Below are positions 36,407 through 44,119 of a stretch of 64,000 bases of DNA, one piece after another. The stretch comes from an uncultured Eubacteriales bacterium. Its GTDB lineage: Bacteria; Bacillota; Clostridia; Oscillospirales; Acutalibacteraceae. Below the pieces are notes generated by a model, which made no database searches, was not told the DNA's origin, and saw only the letters and a program-made list of their open reading frames with translations. How positions within the stretch are numbered: position 1 is the first letter of the stretch; each line of letters opens with the position of its first letter. The stretch is taken from contig CAKSOL010000003.1 of NCBI GenBank assembly GCA_934477125.1, forward strand, positions 124,001 through 188,000, in the 5' to 3' direction. A program made the position numbers and the translations under genes.

Positions 36407-36433
36407 GCCGGACTCAAAGAGTCCGGCGTTTTT
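36407..36433 (+). terminator. Leader terminator (attenuator) before pyrR
   Basis: GCCGGACTC and GAGTCCGGC form a perfect nine-base stem with an AAA loop, followed by GTTTTT. It lies between the promoter and pyrR, so full expression needs read-through or antitermination. PyrR-dependent attenuation is the expected mechanism for this operon, but I did not find a clear PyrR-binding loop sequence in the leader. Confidence 0.8.
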
Positions 36434-36483
36434 GCGTTTATTTGCGCTTATATATATTATATGTATATACGGAGGTGTTCGGT

Positions 36484-37020
36484 ATGGCAGAATATAAGGC
36501 AACGCTTATGGATGAGGCGGCTGTCGGCAGAGCGCTGAAGAGGATAGCTCATGAAATTCTTGAACGTAACAGCGGCTGCGAAAATCTTTGTATTATAGGT
36601 ATAAGCCGCCGCGGAGTGCCGATAGCACAGCGGATAGCCGAAAACATAAGGGCAATAGAGGGAAAAACGGTGGATACCGGAGAGGTTGATATAACCTTTT
36701 ACCGCGATGACCTTTCTCTTGCCGCCCGAGACCCGGTTCTGGTTTCCTCGCAGATACCTTTTGATATTACAGGACGCCGGGTTGTTTTGGTTGACGATGT
36801 GCTTTATACCGGGCGAACGGTGCGCGCCGCGCTGGACGCGCTGATGAACGCCGGACGCGCCGCCTGTATCCAGCTTGCGGTTTTGGTTGACCGTGGACAC
36901 AGGGAGCTGCCGATTCGCGGCGATTATGTCGGAAAAAATGTCCCAACCTCGCTGTCGGAGCATATTTCGGTATGCATTCCGCCGTTTGAGGACAGGATTT
37001 CGGTTGAGCTTTACGGCTGA
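36484..37020 (+). CDS. pyrR: PyrR pyrimidine attenuation regulator/uracil phosphoribosyltransferase
   Basis: A 178-residue PyrR. The PRPP-binding motif VVLVDDVLYTGRTVRAAL is at about residues 100-117 and a GISRRGVPIA loop at about 40-49, both diagnostic. PyrR binds pyr mRNA leaders when UMP is high and also makes UMP from uracil and PRPP. The start is the ATG at 36484 with GGAGGTG upstream; the frame is open to 36313 but that part is the leader. It precedes the uracil permease gene by 59 bases. Confidence 0.93.
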   Translation: MAEYKATLMDEAAVGRALKRIAHEILERNSGCENLCIIGISRRGVPIAQRIAENIRAIEGKTVDTGEVDITFYRDDLSLAARDPVLVSSQIPFDITGRRVVLVDDVLYTGRTVRAALDALMNAGRAACIQLAVLVDRGHRELPIRGDYVGKNVPTSLSEHISVCIPPFEDRISVELYG

Positions 37021-37079
37021 TACGCGGCTTGCCGCGTTTATATATACAGAAGTTTTAAAAATTCGGAGGAGAAAAGAAA

Positions 37080-38426
37080 ATGAAATTGATTTACGGTGTA
37101 AACGACAAGCCTAAATTCGGGCAGATTATTATATTTGCCATCCAGCAGCTGCTTGCCATCCTTGCGGCGACTATCGCGGTGCCGATGATAGTCGGAAACG
37201 AAATGTCAACCTCGGCGGCGCTGTTCGGCGCGGGAGTGGGAACAATAGTGTACCTTTTGTTCACAAAGTTCCGCAGCCCGGTGTTCTTGGGCTCATCCTT
37301 TGCGTTCCTCGGCTCAATGTTTGCGGCGTTCGGCGGAGCGGCATCAATGGAGGTCGGCTACCTCGGTCTTGTTATAGGCGCTGTTTTCGCAGGACTTGTT
37401 TATGTTGTTCTGGCGATAATCATAAAGCTTGTAGGCGTTAAGTGGATAAATAAGCTTATGCCTGCCGTTGTTATCGGACCTACTGTTTCAATAATCGGTC
37501 TTTCCCTTGCCGGCAATGCAGTCGGCGACGCTCTCGGCGGAGCCGCCAAGGCGGACGGCGCATATGCAATAGACCTTAAAACCGGTCTTTCGCTTATCTG
37601 CGGTCTTATAACCCTTGCCGTTGTTATGCTCTGCTCGGTTTACGGCAAGAAAATGGCAAAGCTTATTCCGTTCGTTATCGGTATTGCCGCAGGATATGCG
37701 GTAGCGGCTGTTCTGACCGTTATCGGAACACAGTGCGGAATTGAGTCTATGAAAATAATCGATTTCTCCAAGTTTCAGTCAATGCAGTGGTATCCCGATT
37801 TCACATTTATAGAGGCTTTCAAGGGAATAAAGGCTATCGACGGCGCATACATCGGTTCTATCGCCGTGGCTTATGTTCCTGTGGCGCTGGTTGTTTTTGC
37901 TGAGCATATAGCGGACCATAAAAACCTTTCTTCGATAATCGAAAAGGATTTGCTTGAGGATCCCGGACTTTCCCGCACCCTCCTCGGCGACGGCGTAGGC
38001 TCAATGGTAGGCGCATTCTTCGGCGGCTGCCCGAATACCACCTACGGCGAATCGGTTGGCTGCGTTGCGATAACCGGAAACGCTTCGGTTATAACAATTC
38101 TGACAACTGCCATTCTCGCAATAGTATCTGCTTTCGTTGCTCCTTTCGTAACCCTGCTTTCAACCATTCCCTCCTGCGTTATGGGCGGCGTCTGCATCTC
38201 GCTTTACGGCTTTATCGCTGTCAGCGGACTTAAAATGCTCCAGACCGTAAACCTTGATGAAAATAAAAACCTCTTTACCGCCTCGGTTATTCTCATTTGC
38301 GGTATCGGCGGAATGTCGCTGAAATTCGGAAAGGTAACCCTTACCGAGATAGCCGCCGCTCTTATCCTCGGAATAATAACGAATGTTATCCTCTCCGGCA
38401 AAAAGAAAGATTCTGAGGAAAACTAA
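37080..38426 (+). CDS. uraA: Uracil permease (NCS2 family)
   Basis: A 448-residue polytopic membrane protein with about 14 hydrophobic stretches. NCS2 hallmarks are IFAIQQLLAILAATIAVP near the N-terminus, FAEHIADHKNLS (about 275, with the conserved Glu of the substrate site) and PNTTYGESVGCVAITG (about 318-333). It imports uracil with protons. A GGAGGAG site precedes the ATG. It forms a two-gene salvage operon with pyrR, controlled by the leader attenuator. Confidence 0.93.
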   Translation: MKLIYGVNDKPKFGQIIIFAIQQLLAILAATIAVPMIVGNEMSTSAALFGAGVGTIVYLLFTKFRSPVFLGSSFAFLGSMFAAFGGAASMEVGYLGLVIGAVFAGLVYVVLAIIIKLVGVKWINKLMPAVVIGPTVSIIGLSLAGNAVGDALGGAAKADGAYAIDLKTGLSLICGLITLAVVMLCSVYGKKMAKLIPFVIGIAAGYAVAAVLTVIGTQCGIESMKIIDFSKFQSMQWYPDFTFIEAFKGIKAIDGAYIGSIAVAYVPVALVVFAEHIADHKNLSSIIEKDLLEDPGLSRTLLGDGVGSMVGAFFGGCPNTTYGESVGCVAITGNASVITILTTAILAIVSAFVAPFVTLLSTIPSCVMGGVCISLYGFIAVSGLKMLQTVNLDENKNLFTASVILICGIGGMSLKFGKVTLTEIAAALILGIITNVILSGKKKDSEEN

Positions 38427-38450
38427 AAAGCGGTTATAAGCAAAGCAATA

Positions 38451-38490
38451 AGCAGCGCCCGATTTCATTTGAAATAGGGCGCTGCTTTGT
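38451..38490. terminator. Terminator between convergent uraA and AlkD-like genes
   Basis: AGCAGCGCCC pairs with GGGCGCTGCT, extended by an inner ATTTC/GAAAT stem, and is followed by TTGTTAT on the plus strand. Confidence 0.85.
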
Positions 38491-38548
38491 TATATATCGG
38501 ATTTTATCGGGTGTGCGTAACAGAAGCTTTTCCGCAGCCGCAGGGCGG

Positions 38549-39226
38549 TCAGTATTTCAGCGCTTTAAGCTCGCTTTTATGCTCCGGACTTACGCGAAAG
38601 CTCTCATTTGCTTTCTGTATTGCCTTGTTGTGTGTCCAGCGGTCGAGCCGGCGCTCCGTGAAATAGGGGAGAACGGCGTCGTATTGCTTGGCAAGAGCGG
38701 TTGCAAAATACCAAGCCCGCATCATATTTATATAGTATTCATCAGAGTTGACAGCGGCAACGGCGGCGGGATAGCTGCCTGAAAAGCGCTCGTCAAGAAA
38801 ATGAGCCATCAGCCTGCCTATGCCGAAACGAACGGTATAGGTTTTTTCGCTTTTAAGCCATATATCAATTTCTTCAAGCAGCCGTTCGGGCTGCTTTATC
38901 AGCGCCTTCGGCGAAAGCATATCGCAGGTTGCCCAGTTATCGACAAAGGGCAGAAATGCGTTTACCGCCCCAAGACAGGCGTTAAAATCCTTTATTCTGC
39001 AAATAAGCAGACCGTGAAGATTATTTTCCTCATAATAATAGTGGGGAAGCTTGCCGAGAAATTCCGCCGCCTGAGGTGTTCCGGCAATTTCGCCCGCAAG
39101 CCTGCGCAGCTGCGGAGTTCTGACCCCTATAACCCTTTCCGGTTCAACCCCCGGCATAAGCTTCAGATGAAAGTCACGGTAGCTTTTATCCTGAAGCTCA
39201 AAAAGACTTTTAACAATGCTTTCCAT
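38549..39226 (-). CDS. AlkD-type DNA alkylation repair protein
   Basis: A 225-residue HEAT-repeat-like all-helical protein of the AlkD/AlkC group, which excise alkylated bases such as N3- and N7-alkylpurines. Conserved features are GVRTPQLRRLA near residue 34, YYEENNLHGLL (about 64-74), FVDNWATCDML (about 94) with the Trp/Asp typical of the active site, and RFGIGRLMAHFL. Its length is normal. A GGAGGTG site and a consensus promoter precede it. It is a stand-alone gene between two plus-strand operons. Confidence 0.87.
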   Translation of the reverse strand: MESIVKSLFELQDKSYRDFHLKLMPGVEPERVIGVRTPQLRRLAGEIAGTPQAAEFLGKLPHYYYEENNLHGLLICRIKDFNACLGAVNAFLPFVDNWATCDMLSPKALIKQPERLLEEIDIWLKSEKTYTVRFGIGRLMAHFLDERFSGSYPAAVAAVNSDEYYINMMRAWYFATALAKQYDAVLPYFTERRLDRWTHNKAIQKANESFRVSPEHKSELKALKY

Positions 39227-39253
39227 ATGCTTTTACACCTCCGGTATATCTGA

Positions 39254-39282
39254 ATTATATTCCGTCCGCTGTGTTTTGTCAA
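39254..39282 (-). promoter_or_regulatory. Consensus promoter of the AlkD-like gene
   Basis: Minus strand TTGACA (39277-39282), 17 bases, TATAAT (39254-39259); the ribosome site follows closely. Confidence 0.88.
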
Positions 39283-39389
39283 TTTGTGTCGCAGCAAAAA
39301 AATTACCGCCTGAAAAATTTTCGCCATATTGCACAGAAAAGCACCTGAAAAATTCTTGTTAAAATTTCGACAATTTTTGAAGAAAGTGT

Positions 39390-39417
39390 TTGCAAAGTGC
39401 GGAATATGTGTTATACT
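39390..39417 (+). promoter_or_regulatory. Promoter of the hydrogenase operon
   Basis: TTGCAA (39390-39395), 16-base spacer, TATACT (39412-39417). It lies about 70 bases before the first gene of the operon. Confidence 0.6.
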
Positions 39418-39489
39418 GTATGGGTATAAGCATATATCTTGGTATATATAGCTATGCTATGCTGAATGATTCAGGGAGGAATTGAGTCG

Positions 39490-39987
39490 ATGAAAAAAAA
39501 GATCAGCACTATTCCCTTCAAGGGAACAGCCGAGCAGGAGGCACAGCTGAATAAGGTTATCGAGGAAAACAAGTCCGATAAGAGCAACCTTATGGTAGTT
39601 ATGCAGAAGGCGCAGGATATTTACGGTTATCTGCCTATTGAGGTTCAGAATATGATAGCCGAGGGTATGGATGTCCCGCTCGAAAAGGTATACGGGGTTT
39701 CAACCTTCTATGCCCAGTTTGCGCTGTCGCCTAAGGGAGAGTATAACATTTCGGTTTGTCTCGGAACAGCCTGCTATGTTAAGGGTTCGGGCGATATCTT
39801 TGATAAGATAAGCGAAAAGCTCGGTATCGGCGCGGATGAATGTACGCCGGACGGTCGCTTTTCTCTTACCGCCTGCCGCTGCATAGGCGCATGCGGTCTG
39901 GCTCCGGTTTTAACGGTGAACGACGATGTTTACGGCAGACTTACCGTTGACGATGTTGACGGTATTCTCGCTAAGTACACCGATTAA
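39490..39987 (+). CDS. hydC: NuoE-like [2Fe-2S] subunit of electron-bifurcating hydrogenase (HydC)
   Basis: A 165-residue thioredoxin-like ferredoxin of the 24-kDa NuoE family. Four cluster cysteines are readable: CLGTACYVKG (about 86-91) and CRCIGACG (about 127-131). It passes electrons between HydB and HydA. The frame opens at 39466, but AGGGAGGA at 39473-39480 fits the ATG at 39490. It heads a cluster that ends with hydB and hydA. Confidence 0.9.
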   Translation: MKKKISTIPFKGTAEQEAQLNKVIEENKSDKSNLMVVMQKAQDIYGYLPIEVQNMIAEGMDVPLEKVYGVSTFYAQFALSPKGEYNISVCLGTACYVKGSGDIFDKISEKLGIGADECTPDGRFSLTACRCIGACGLAPVLTVNDDVYGRLTVDDVDGILAKYTD

Positions 39988-39995
39988 GCTGCTTT

Positions 39996-40352
39996 ATGAA
40001 AATCAATACTATGCGCGAGCTTCTGAACGCAAGGGTTCATTGCTGCGAGGATATGCTTGAGCGCCAGGTCTATTCTGCCTGCGGCAGCGATATGATGAGC
40101 GATGTTCTGGCGTATGTCAAGGACCAGGCGGTATTGCTTACCGGGCTTGTAAATCCTCAGGTAATAAGAACAGCGGAAATGATGGATATGATTTGCATTA
40201 TTTTCGTCCGTTCCAAAGCGCCGAGCGCTGAAATGATTGAGCTTGCAAAGGAAAGCGGAATAGTTATGATGACCACCGATAAGCGGATGTATGATGCCTG
40301 CGGGATTCTCTATACAAACGGACTTGTCGGCAAAGCGATGCGGTATGAATGA
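39996..40352 (+). CDS. DRTGG-domain protein
   Basis: A 118-residue protein with the DRTGG-type fold (SDMMSDVLAYVKDQAVLLTGL, then CIIFVRSKAPSAEMIELA and a late MMTTDKRMYDACGIL). DRTGG domains occur next to CBS domains and in phosphotransacetylase-linked proteins, probably as nucleotide sensors. Equivalent genes occur next to HydABC in other anaerobes. Its ATG is eight bases after the hydC stop and no good ribosome site is visible, so translation is likely coupled. A second DRTGG-like protein lies at 42046. Confidence 0.75.
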   Translation: MKINTMRELLNARVHCCEDMLERQVYSACGSDMMSDVLAYVKDQAVLLTGLVNPQVIRTAEMMDMICIIFVRSKAPSAEMIELAKESGIVMMTTDKRMYDACGILYTNGLVGKAMRYE

Positions 40353-40767
40353 GACACTGCATTTCCACTTTGATGTGGATGGAGAAAATTTCACTTCGGC
40401 GGGTCAGGCGTCGGTTCAGGTTAAGAAAAACCTGCGGCAGTTAGGTCTTTCTCCCGAAACGATACGGCGCGTTTCCATTGCGATGTACGAGGGCGAAATA
40501 AATATGGTTATTCATGCGGGCGGCGGAAAGGCTGACGTTTATGTTTTCGAGGATCGCATAGAGCTGGTTCTGTCGGACAGCGGTCCCGGAATAAAAAACG
40601 TTGAGCAGGCTATGCAGGAGGGCTTTTCAACCGCACCGGACGCTATCCGTTCTCTGGGCTTCGGCGCCGGAATGGGGCTGCCCAATATGAAGCGCTATAC
40701 CGATTCTATGGAGATAGATACCGTCGTCGGAAAAGGGACGACCATAAAAATGTGCGTAAACCTTTAA
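40345..40767 (+). CDS. RsbT/SpoIIAB-like ATP-binding protein
   Basis: A 140-residue GHKL ATPase domain protein of the anti-sigma/serine kinase type. The N box is ALYxGEINxVIHA-like (SIAMYEGEINMVIHAGG), the G1 box is LSDSGPGIKN, and G2 is GFGAGMGLPNMKR. No sensor or phospho-acceptor domain is present. It starts inside the end of the DRTGG gene (eight-base overlap). Its target is unknown; as part of the conserved hydrogenase block it may sense nucleotide or redox state. A second GHKL protein lies at 43100. Confidence 0.8.
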   Translation: MNETLHFHFDVDGENFTSAGQASVQVKKNLRQLGLSPETIRRVSIAMYEGEINMVIHAGGGKADVYVFEDRIELVLSDSGPGIKNVEQAMQEGFSTAPDAIRSLGFGAGMGLPNMKRYTDSMEIDTVVGKGTTIKMCVNL

Positions 40768-40784
40768 AAACGGTGTGATCTGAA

Positions 40785-42059
40785 ATGAATACATATGAAC
40801 ATTCCGTAAGGCTCAGCCGGGATAAATGCACCGGCTGCACGACCTGCCTGCGCCATTGCCCGACCGAGGCGATACGTATACGCGGAGGTCATGCGGTTAT
40901 AGACCAGGAGCGCTGTATCGATTGCGGCGAGTGTATCAGGGTGTGTCCCCAAAAGGCGAAACGTGCCGTTTGCGGCAAGCTTGAGGATATGAAACGCTTT
41001 AAATGGAAAATCGCGCTTCCCGCGCCTACGCTTTACGGTCAGTTTGACAATCTTGAGGATGTTGATACTGTTCTTGACGGACTTCTTAAAATTGGGTTCG
41101 ATGAGGTATATGAGGTTGCGGCTGCTGCGGAGCTTGTTTCCGCCTACACGAGACTTTACCTTAAAACCGACGGGGTTAAAAAGCCGGTTATAAGCTCGGC
41201 TTGTCCGGTTGTCGTAAGGCTGATAGCGCTGCGCTTTCCGTCTCTTAACGACCACATTCTTCATATGCTGCCGCCGGTTGAAATTGCGGCTGCCGCAGCA
41301 AGAAAGCGCGCTTTGAAGACTCATCCTGAGCTGAAGCCGGAGGAAATCGGGGTATGCTTTATTTCCCCGTGTCCGGCAAAGGTGAGCTACGTTAAAAACG
41401 GTTTTGCGGATTATAAAAGCCGGGTTGACGAGGTTATTTCCATAAGTGACGTATATTTTATGCTGATAGGCGAAATGCAGCGCGGAGAGACTACGGCGGT
41501 GCAGAGCCGGTCGGGAATGATAGGTATCGGCTGGGCGACGACCGGCGGAGAAGCTACTGCGATATTCAATGAAAGCTATCTCGCGGCGGACGGTATCGAA
41601 AATGTTATTCACGTTTTGGACCAGATAGAAAACGGGAATATTCCTCCGCTCGAATTTATCGAGCTTAATGCCTGCCCAGGAGGCTGCGTCGGAGGAGTTA
41701 TGACGATGCAGAACCCCTTTATCGCAAAGGCGAGACTTCAGGGCTTGCGGAGATACCTGCCGGTTTCTCAGAATTTTCTCTCTCCCGAAGAACAGCGCTA
41801 TATCCCCGAATCATATTTCTTCAATGAGCTCCCGGTTTATACGCCGGTAAGCTCGCTCGGAGGAAATATGGCGGAATCGATGAGGATGATGTCCGATATT
41901 CAGAAGCTGCGCGAAATGCTTCCGGGAATAGACTGCGGCTCCTGCGGCGCTCCAAACTGCCGCGCGTTTGCGGAGGATATCGTTAAAGGCTCGGCTGAGC
42001 TTTCGGCGTGCCGTATTATGGAAAATAACGGGAGGTCTGACCGGGATGACTGTAAATGA
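40785..42059 (+). CDS. [FeFe]-hydrogenase-like H-cluster protein, probably sensory
   Basis: A 424-residue protein. Two ferredoxin-type [4Fe-4S] motifs are at about 14-25 (CTGCTTCLRHC) and 44-54 (CIDCGECIRVC). A hydrogenase large-subunit C-terminal domain follows (about 75-340), then a CGSCGAPNC cluster motif near 385-393. The H-cluster cysteines survive in SSACP, SPCPAK and NACPGGCVGG, but the proton-channel Cys of TSCCP is Ala and the third motif lacks its GGG. Related proteins beside HydABC are thought to be sensory or regulatory. The start follows the HATPase gene by 17 bases. Confidence 0.82.
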   Translation: MNTYEHSVRLSRDKCTGCTTCLRHCPTEAIRIRGGHAVIDQERCIDCGECIRVCPQKAKRAVCGKLEDMKRFKWKIALPAPTLYGQFDNLEDVDTVLDGLLKIGFDEVYEVAAAAELVSAYTRLYLKTDGVKKPVISSACPVVVRLIALRFPSLNDHILHMLPPVEIAAAAARKRALKTHPELKPEEIGVCFISPCPAKVSYVKNGFADYKSRVDEVISISDVYFMLIGEMQRGETTAVQSRSGMIGIGWATTGGEATAIFNESYLAADGIENVIHVLDQIENGNIPPLEFIELNACPGGCVGGVMTMQNPFIAKARLQGLRRYLPVSQNFLSPEEQRYIPESYFFNELPVYTPVSSLGGNMAESMRMMSDIQKLREMLPGIDCGSCGAPNCRAFAEDIVKGSAELSACRIMENNGRSDRDDCK

Positions 42060-42372
42060 GCTTGTAAACGCCGGCTTTGAGGCTATAACTCTGCCGGAGC
42101 CGGAAAGAGAGCTTTCGGGAGTTTATATAGGCGACCTTTTAAGCTGGGTTATGGGCAGAGCGCAGGCGGGCAATGCATGGATAACCATAATGTCGAACGT
42201 AAACGTTGCGGCGGTGGCGTCCCTTGCGGATGTCGGCTGCGTTATACTTGCTGAGGACGTTTCGGCGGACAAAGAGCTTTCGGACGCGGCAGAGTCGCGA
42301 GGAATAAATCTTCTGAAAAGCAAGTCTGCCGCGTATGAAACGGCAGTTAAGCTGAGCCTGCTTGGAATATGA
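42046..42372 (+). CDS. Second DRTGG-like small protein
   Basis: A 108-residue protein starting MTVNELVNAGFEAI with a DRTGG/HPr-kinase-N-like fold: VYIGDLLSWVMG then AWITIMSNVNVAAVASLADVG. It overlaps the end of the H-cluster-like gene by 14 bases and the PHP gene by four, so the three are translationally coupled. GGGAGG at 42030-42035 supports the ATG at 42046. It may bind a nucleotide and modulate the neighbouring HATPase or H-cluster protein. Confidence 0.72.
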   Translation: MTVNELVNAGFEAITLPEPERELSGVYIGDLLSWVMGRAQAGNAWITIMSNVNVAAVASLADVGCVILAEDVSADKELSDAAESRGINLLKSKSAAYETAVKLSLLGI

Positions 42373-43103
42373 GCCGGTTTTATTACGATTTTCACGTTCA
42401 TTCCTGCCTTTCTCCCTGCGCGGATGCTGATAATACCCCCAATAATCTCGCCGGAATGGCGGCGGTTTGCGGGATAGATATTATGGCGCTTACTGACCAT
42501 AACAGCTGTAAAAACTGCCCTGCCTTTTTTAAGGCGGCGGAAAGATACGGTATTATTCCGGTCGCCGGAGCGGAAATAACAACGGCGGAGGATATTCATT
42601 TGGTTGCGCTTTTTGAGGAGCTGGGAAACGCGCTCGGCTTTGACGCAGAGCTTCAGGGATACAGAACGCTTTTCCCTAACCGAACGGATATTTACGGCGA
42701 ACAGCTGATTACGGACGGGGAGGACAATGTAATCGGAACGGACGAATATTTTCTGCCGGTTGCAACCTCGCTTTCTCTTGAACAGGCGGCGGAGCTTGCC
42801 GGAAAATACGGCGGCGTTTGCTACCCTGCTCACATTGACCGTCAGGCTAACGGCATTATTGCGGTTCTCGGAGGCTTTCCCGAAAAGCCGGAGTTTACCG
42901 CTGCCGAGCTTCACGATTTTGCGCTGCGGGAGGAATACGCCGAAAAATACGGATTATCGGAAAAGCTGCTGCTTTTAAGCTCGGACGCTCACCGTCTTAC
43001 CGATATCAGGGAGGAAAACGGCTTTCTGGAGCTGAACGCCGACCGGACGGACAGGGCGGCTGTAACAAAGGAGCTTTTCGGACGGCTGCGGGGTGGAATA
43101 TGA
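42369..43103 (+). CDS. PHP-domain metal-dependent phosphoesterase
   Basis: A 244-residue PHP protein. Metal ligands are visible in DFHVHSCLSPC (residues about 6-16), LTDHNSC, AGAEITT (Glu), PAHIDR and SSDAHR near residue 204. Related phosphoesterases cleave phosphate monoesters or short nucleotides. It lies in the middle of the hydrogenase block with ATGA overlaps on both sides, as in other HydABC operons, but its substrate there is unknown. Confidence 0.82.
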   Translation: MSRFYYDFHVHSCLSPCADADNTPNNLAGMAAVCGIDIMALTDHNSCKNCPAFFKAAERYGIIPVAGAEITTAEDIHLVALFEELGNALGFDAELQGYRTLFPNRTDIYGEQLITDGEDNVIGTDEYFLPVATSLSLEQAAELAGKYGGVCYPAHIDRQANGIIAVLGGFPEKPEFTAAELHDFALREEYAEKYGLSEKLLLLSSDAHRLTDIREENGFLELNADRTDRAAVTKELFGRLRGGI

Positions 43104-43651
43104 AAGAGCTATCGTTAAATCTTCTTGATATTGCCGAAAATTCGGTTCGCGCGGGAGCAGAGCTTACCCGGCTTACTCTTACCGAAACCGACGACCGGCT
43201 TGTTATGGAGATTGCCGATAACGGCTGCGGAATGAGCCGTGAGGTTTTAAAGGGAGTTACCGACCCGTTTTATACAACGAGAACGACCCGAAAGGTGGGA
43301 CTCGGACTGCCGCTGCTGAGACTTGCGGCGGAGCAGACCGGGGGAAGCCTTGAGGTAAGCTCGGTAAGCCGGGAGGACGACCCCGAAAACCACGGAACCG
43401 TTGTCAGGGCGGTTTTTAACAAAAAGCATATTGATTTTACTCCTCTTGGAGACGTCTGCGCAACGGTTGTAACGCTTATTCAGGGGCATCCGGAAACGGA
43501 TTTTCTGTTTAAGCATTCTATGCCGGGACGGACGGTTGAGCTTGATACCCGCGAGCTGCGAGAGCAGCTGGGAGAGGTTCCGCTCAACAATTATGAGGTT
43601 ATTCGCTGGATCGAAGCGTATCTGCGTGAGCAGTACGGCGAACAGCAGTAA
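43100..43651 (+). CDS. GHKL ATPase (histidine-kinase-like) protein
   Basis: A 183-residue protein consisting of a GHKL ATP-binding domain: N box LLDIAENSVRAGA, G1 IADNGCGM, F box DPFYTTRTTRKVGLGL. About 60 C-terminal residues carry no known motif. No phospho-accepting His domain is present. It overlaps the PHP gene by ATGA. With the RsbT-like gene at 40345 it makes two ATPases in one operon. Confidence 0.8.
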   Translation: MKELSLNLLDIAENSVRAGAELTRLTLTETDDRLVMEIADNGCGMSREVLKGVTDPFYTTRTTRKVGLGLPLLRLAAEQTGGSLEVSSVSREDDPENHGTVVRAVFNKKHIDFTPLGDVCATVVTLIQGHPETDFLFKHSMPGRTVELDTRELREQLGEVPLNNYEVIRWIEAYLREQYGEQQ

Positions 43652-43727
43652 ATAAACAGGTATTGCGTTTTGCAAAGAAAAGGCTGTTTTGCAAAGCGTG
43701 ATACATACTCTGGAAAGGAAGAAATAT

Positions 43728-44099
43728 ATGAAATCATTGGCTGAGCTTCAGGCAATCAGGGACAGAATGAAGGACAAGGTCGTTCTGCGCGAGGGAACCG
43801 AAAGCGTCCGCGTTGTTGTCGGAATGGCAACCTGCGGTATAGCGGCTGGCGCACGCCCCGTTCTCAACGCTTTTGTTGAGGGAGTAACGGAGCAGGGACT
43901 TGCCGAAAAGGTAACGGTTTCGCAGACCGGCTGCATAGGAATATGCCAGTATGAGCCCGTAGTCGAGGTTTTCGAGGCGGGCAAGGACAAGGTTACCTAT
44001 GTTAAAATGACCCCTGAAAAGGCAAAAAAGGTTATCGAACAGCATTTAAAGGGCGGTAAGGTTGTAGCTGATTACACGATTTCCGCCTCTAAGGCATAA
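43728..44099 (+). CDS. Thioredoxin-like [2Fe-2S] ferredoxin
   Basis: A 123-residue ferredoxin of the TM1420 type. It keeps MATCGIAAG and QTGCIGICQYEP, so three cysteines are seen where NuoE proteins have four. It probably forms a cluster with an alternative ligand or passes electrons to HydB, whose own N-terminus carries the same fold. The ATG at 43728 follows AAGGAAG. The stop is 20 bases before hydB. Confidence 0.82.
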   Translation: MKSLAELQAIRDRMKDKVVLREGTESVRVVVGMATCGIAAGARPVLNAFVEGVTEQGLAEKVTVSQTGCIGICQYEPVVEVFEAGKDKVTYVKMTPEKAKKVIEQHLKGGKVVADYTISASKA

Positions 44100-44119
44100 T
44101 ATTTGGAGGTATTTGATTT

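Noticed and set aside
40764..41612. 282-codon antisense frame opposite the H-cluster-like gene
   Set aside because: It has no start signal or recognisable domain, while the sense frame has cysteine cluster motifs.
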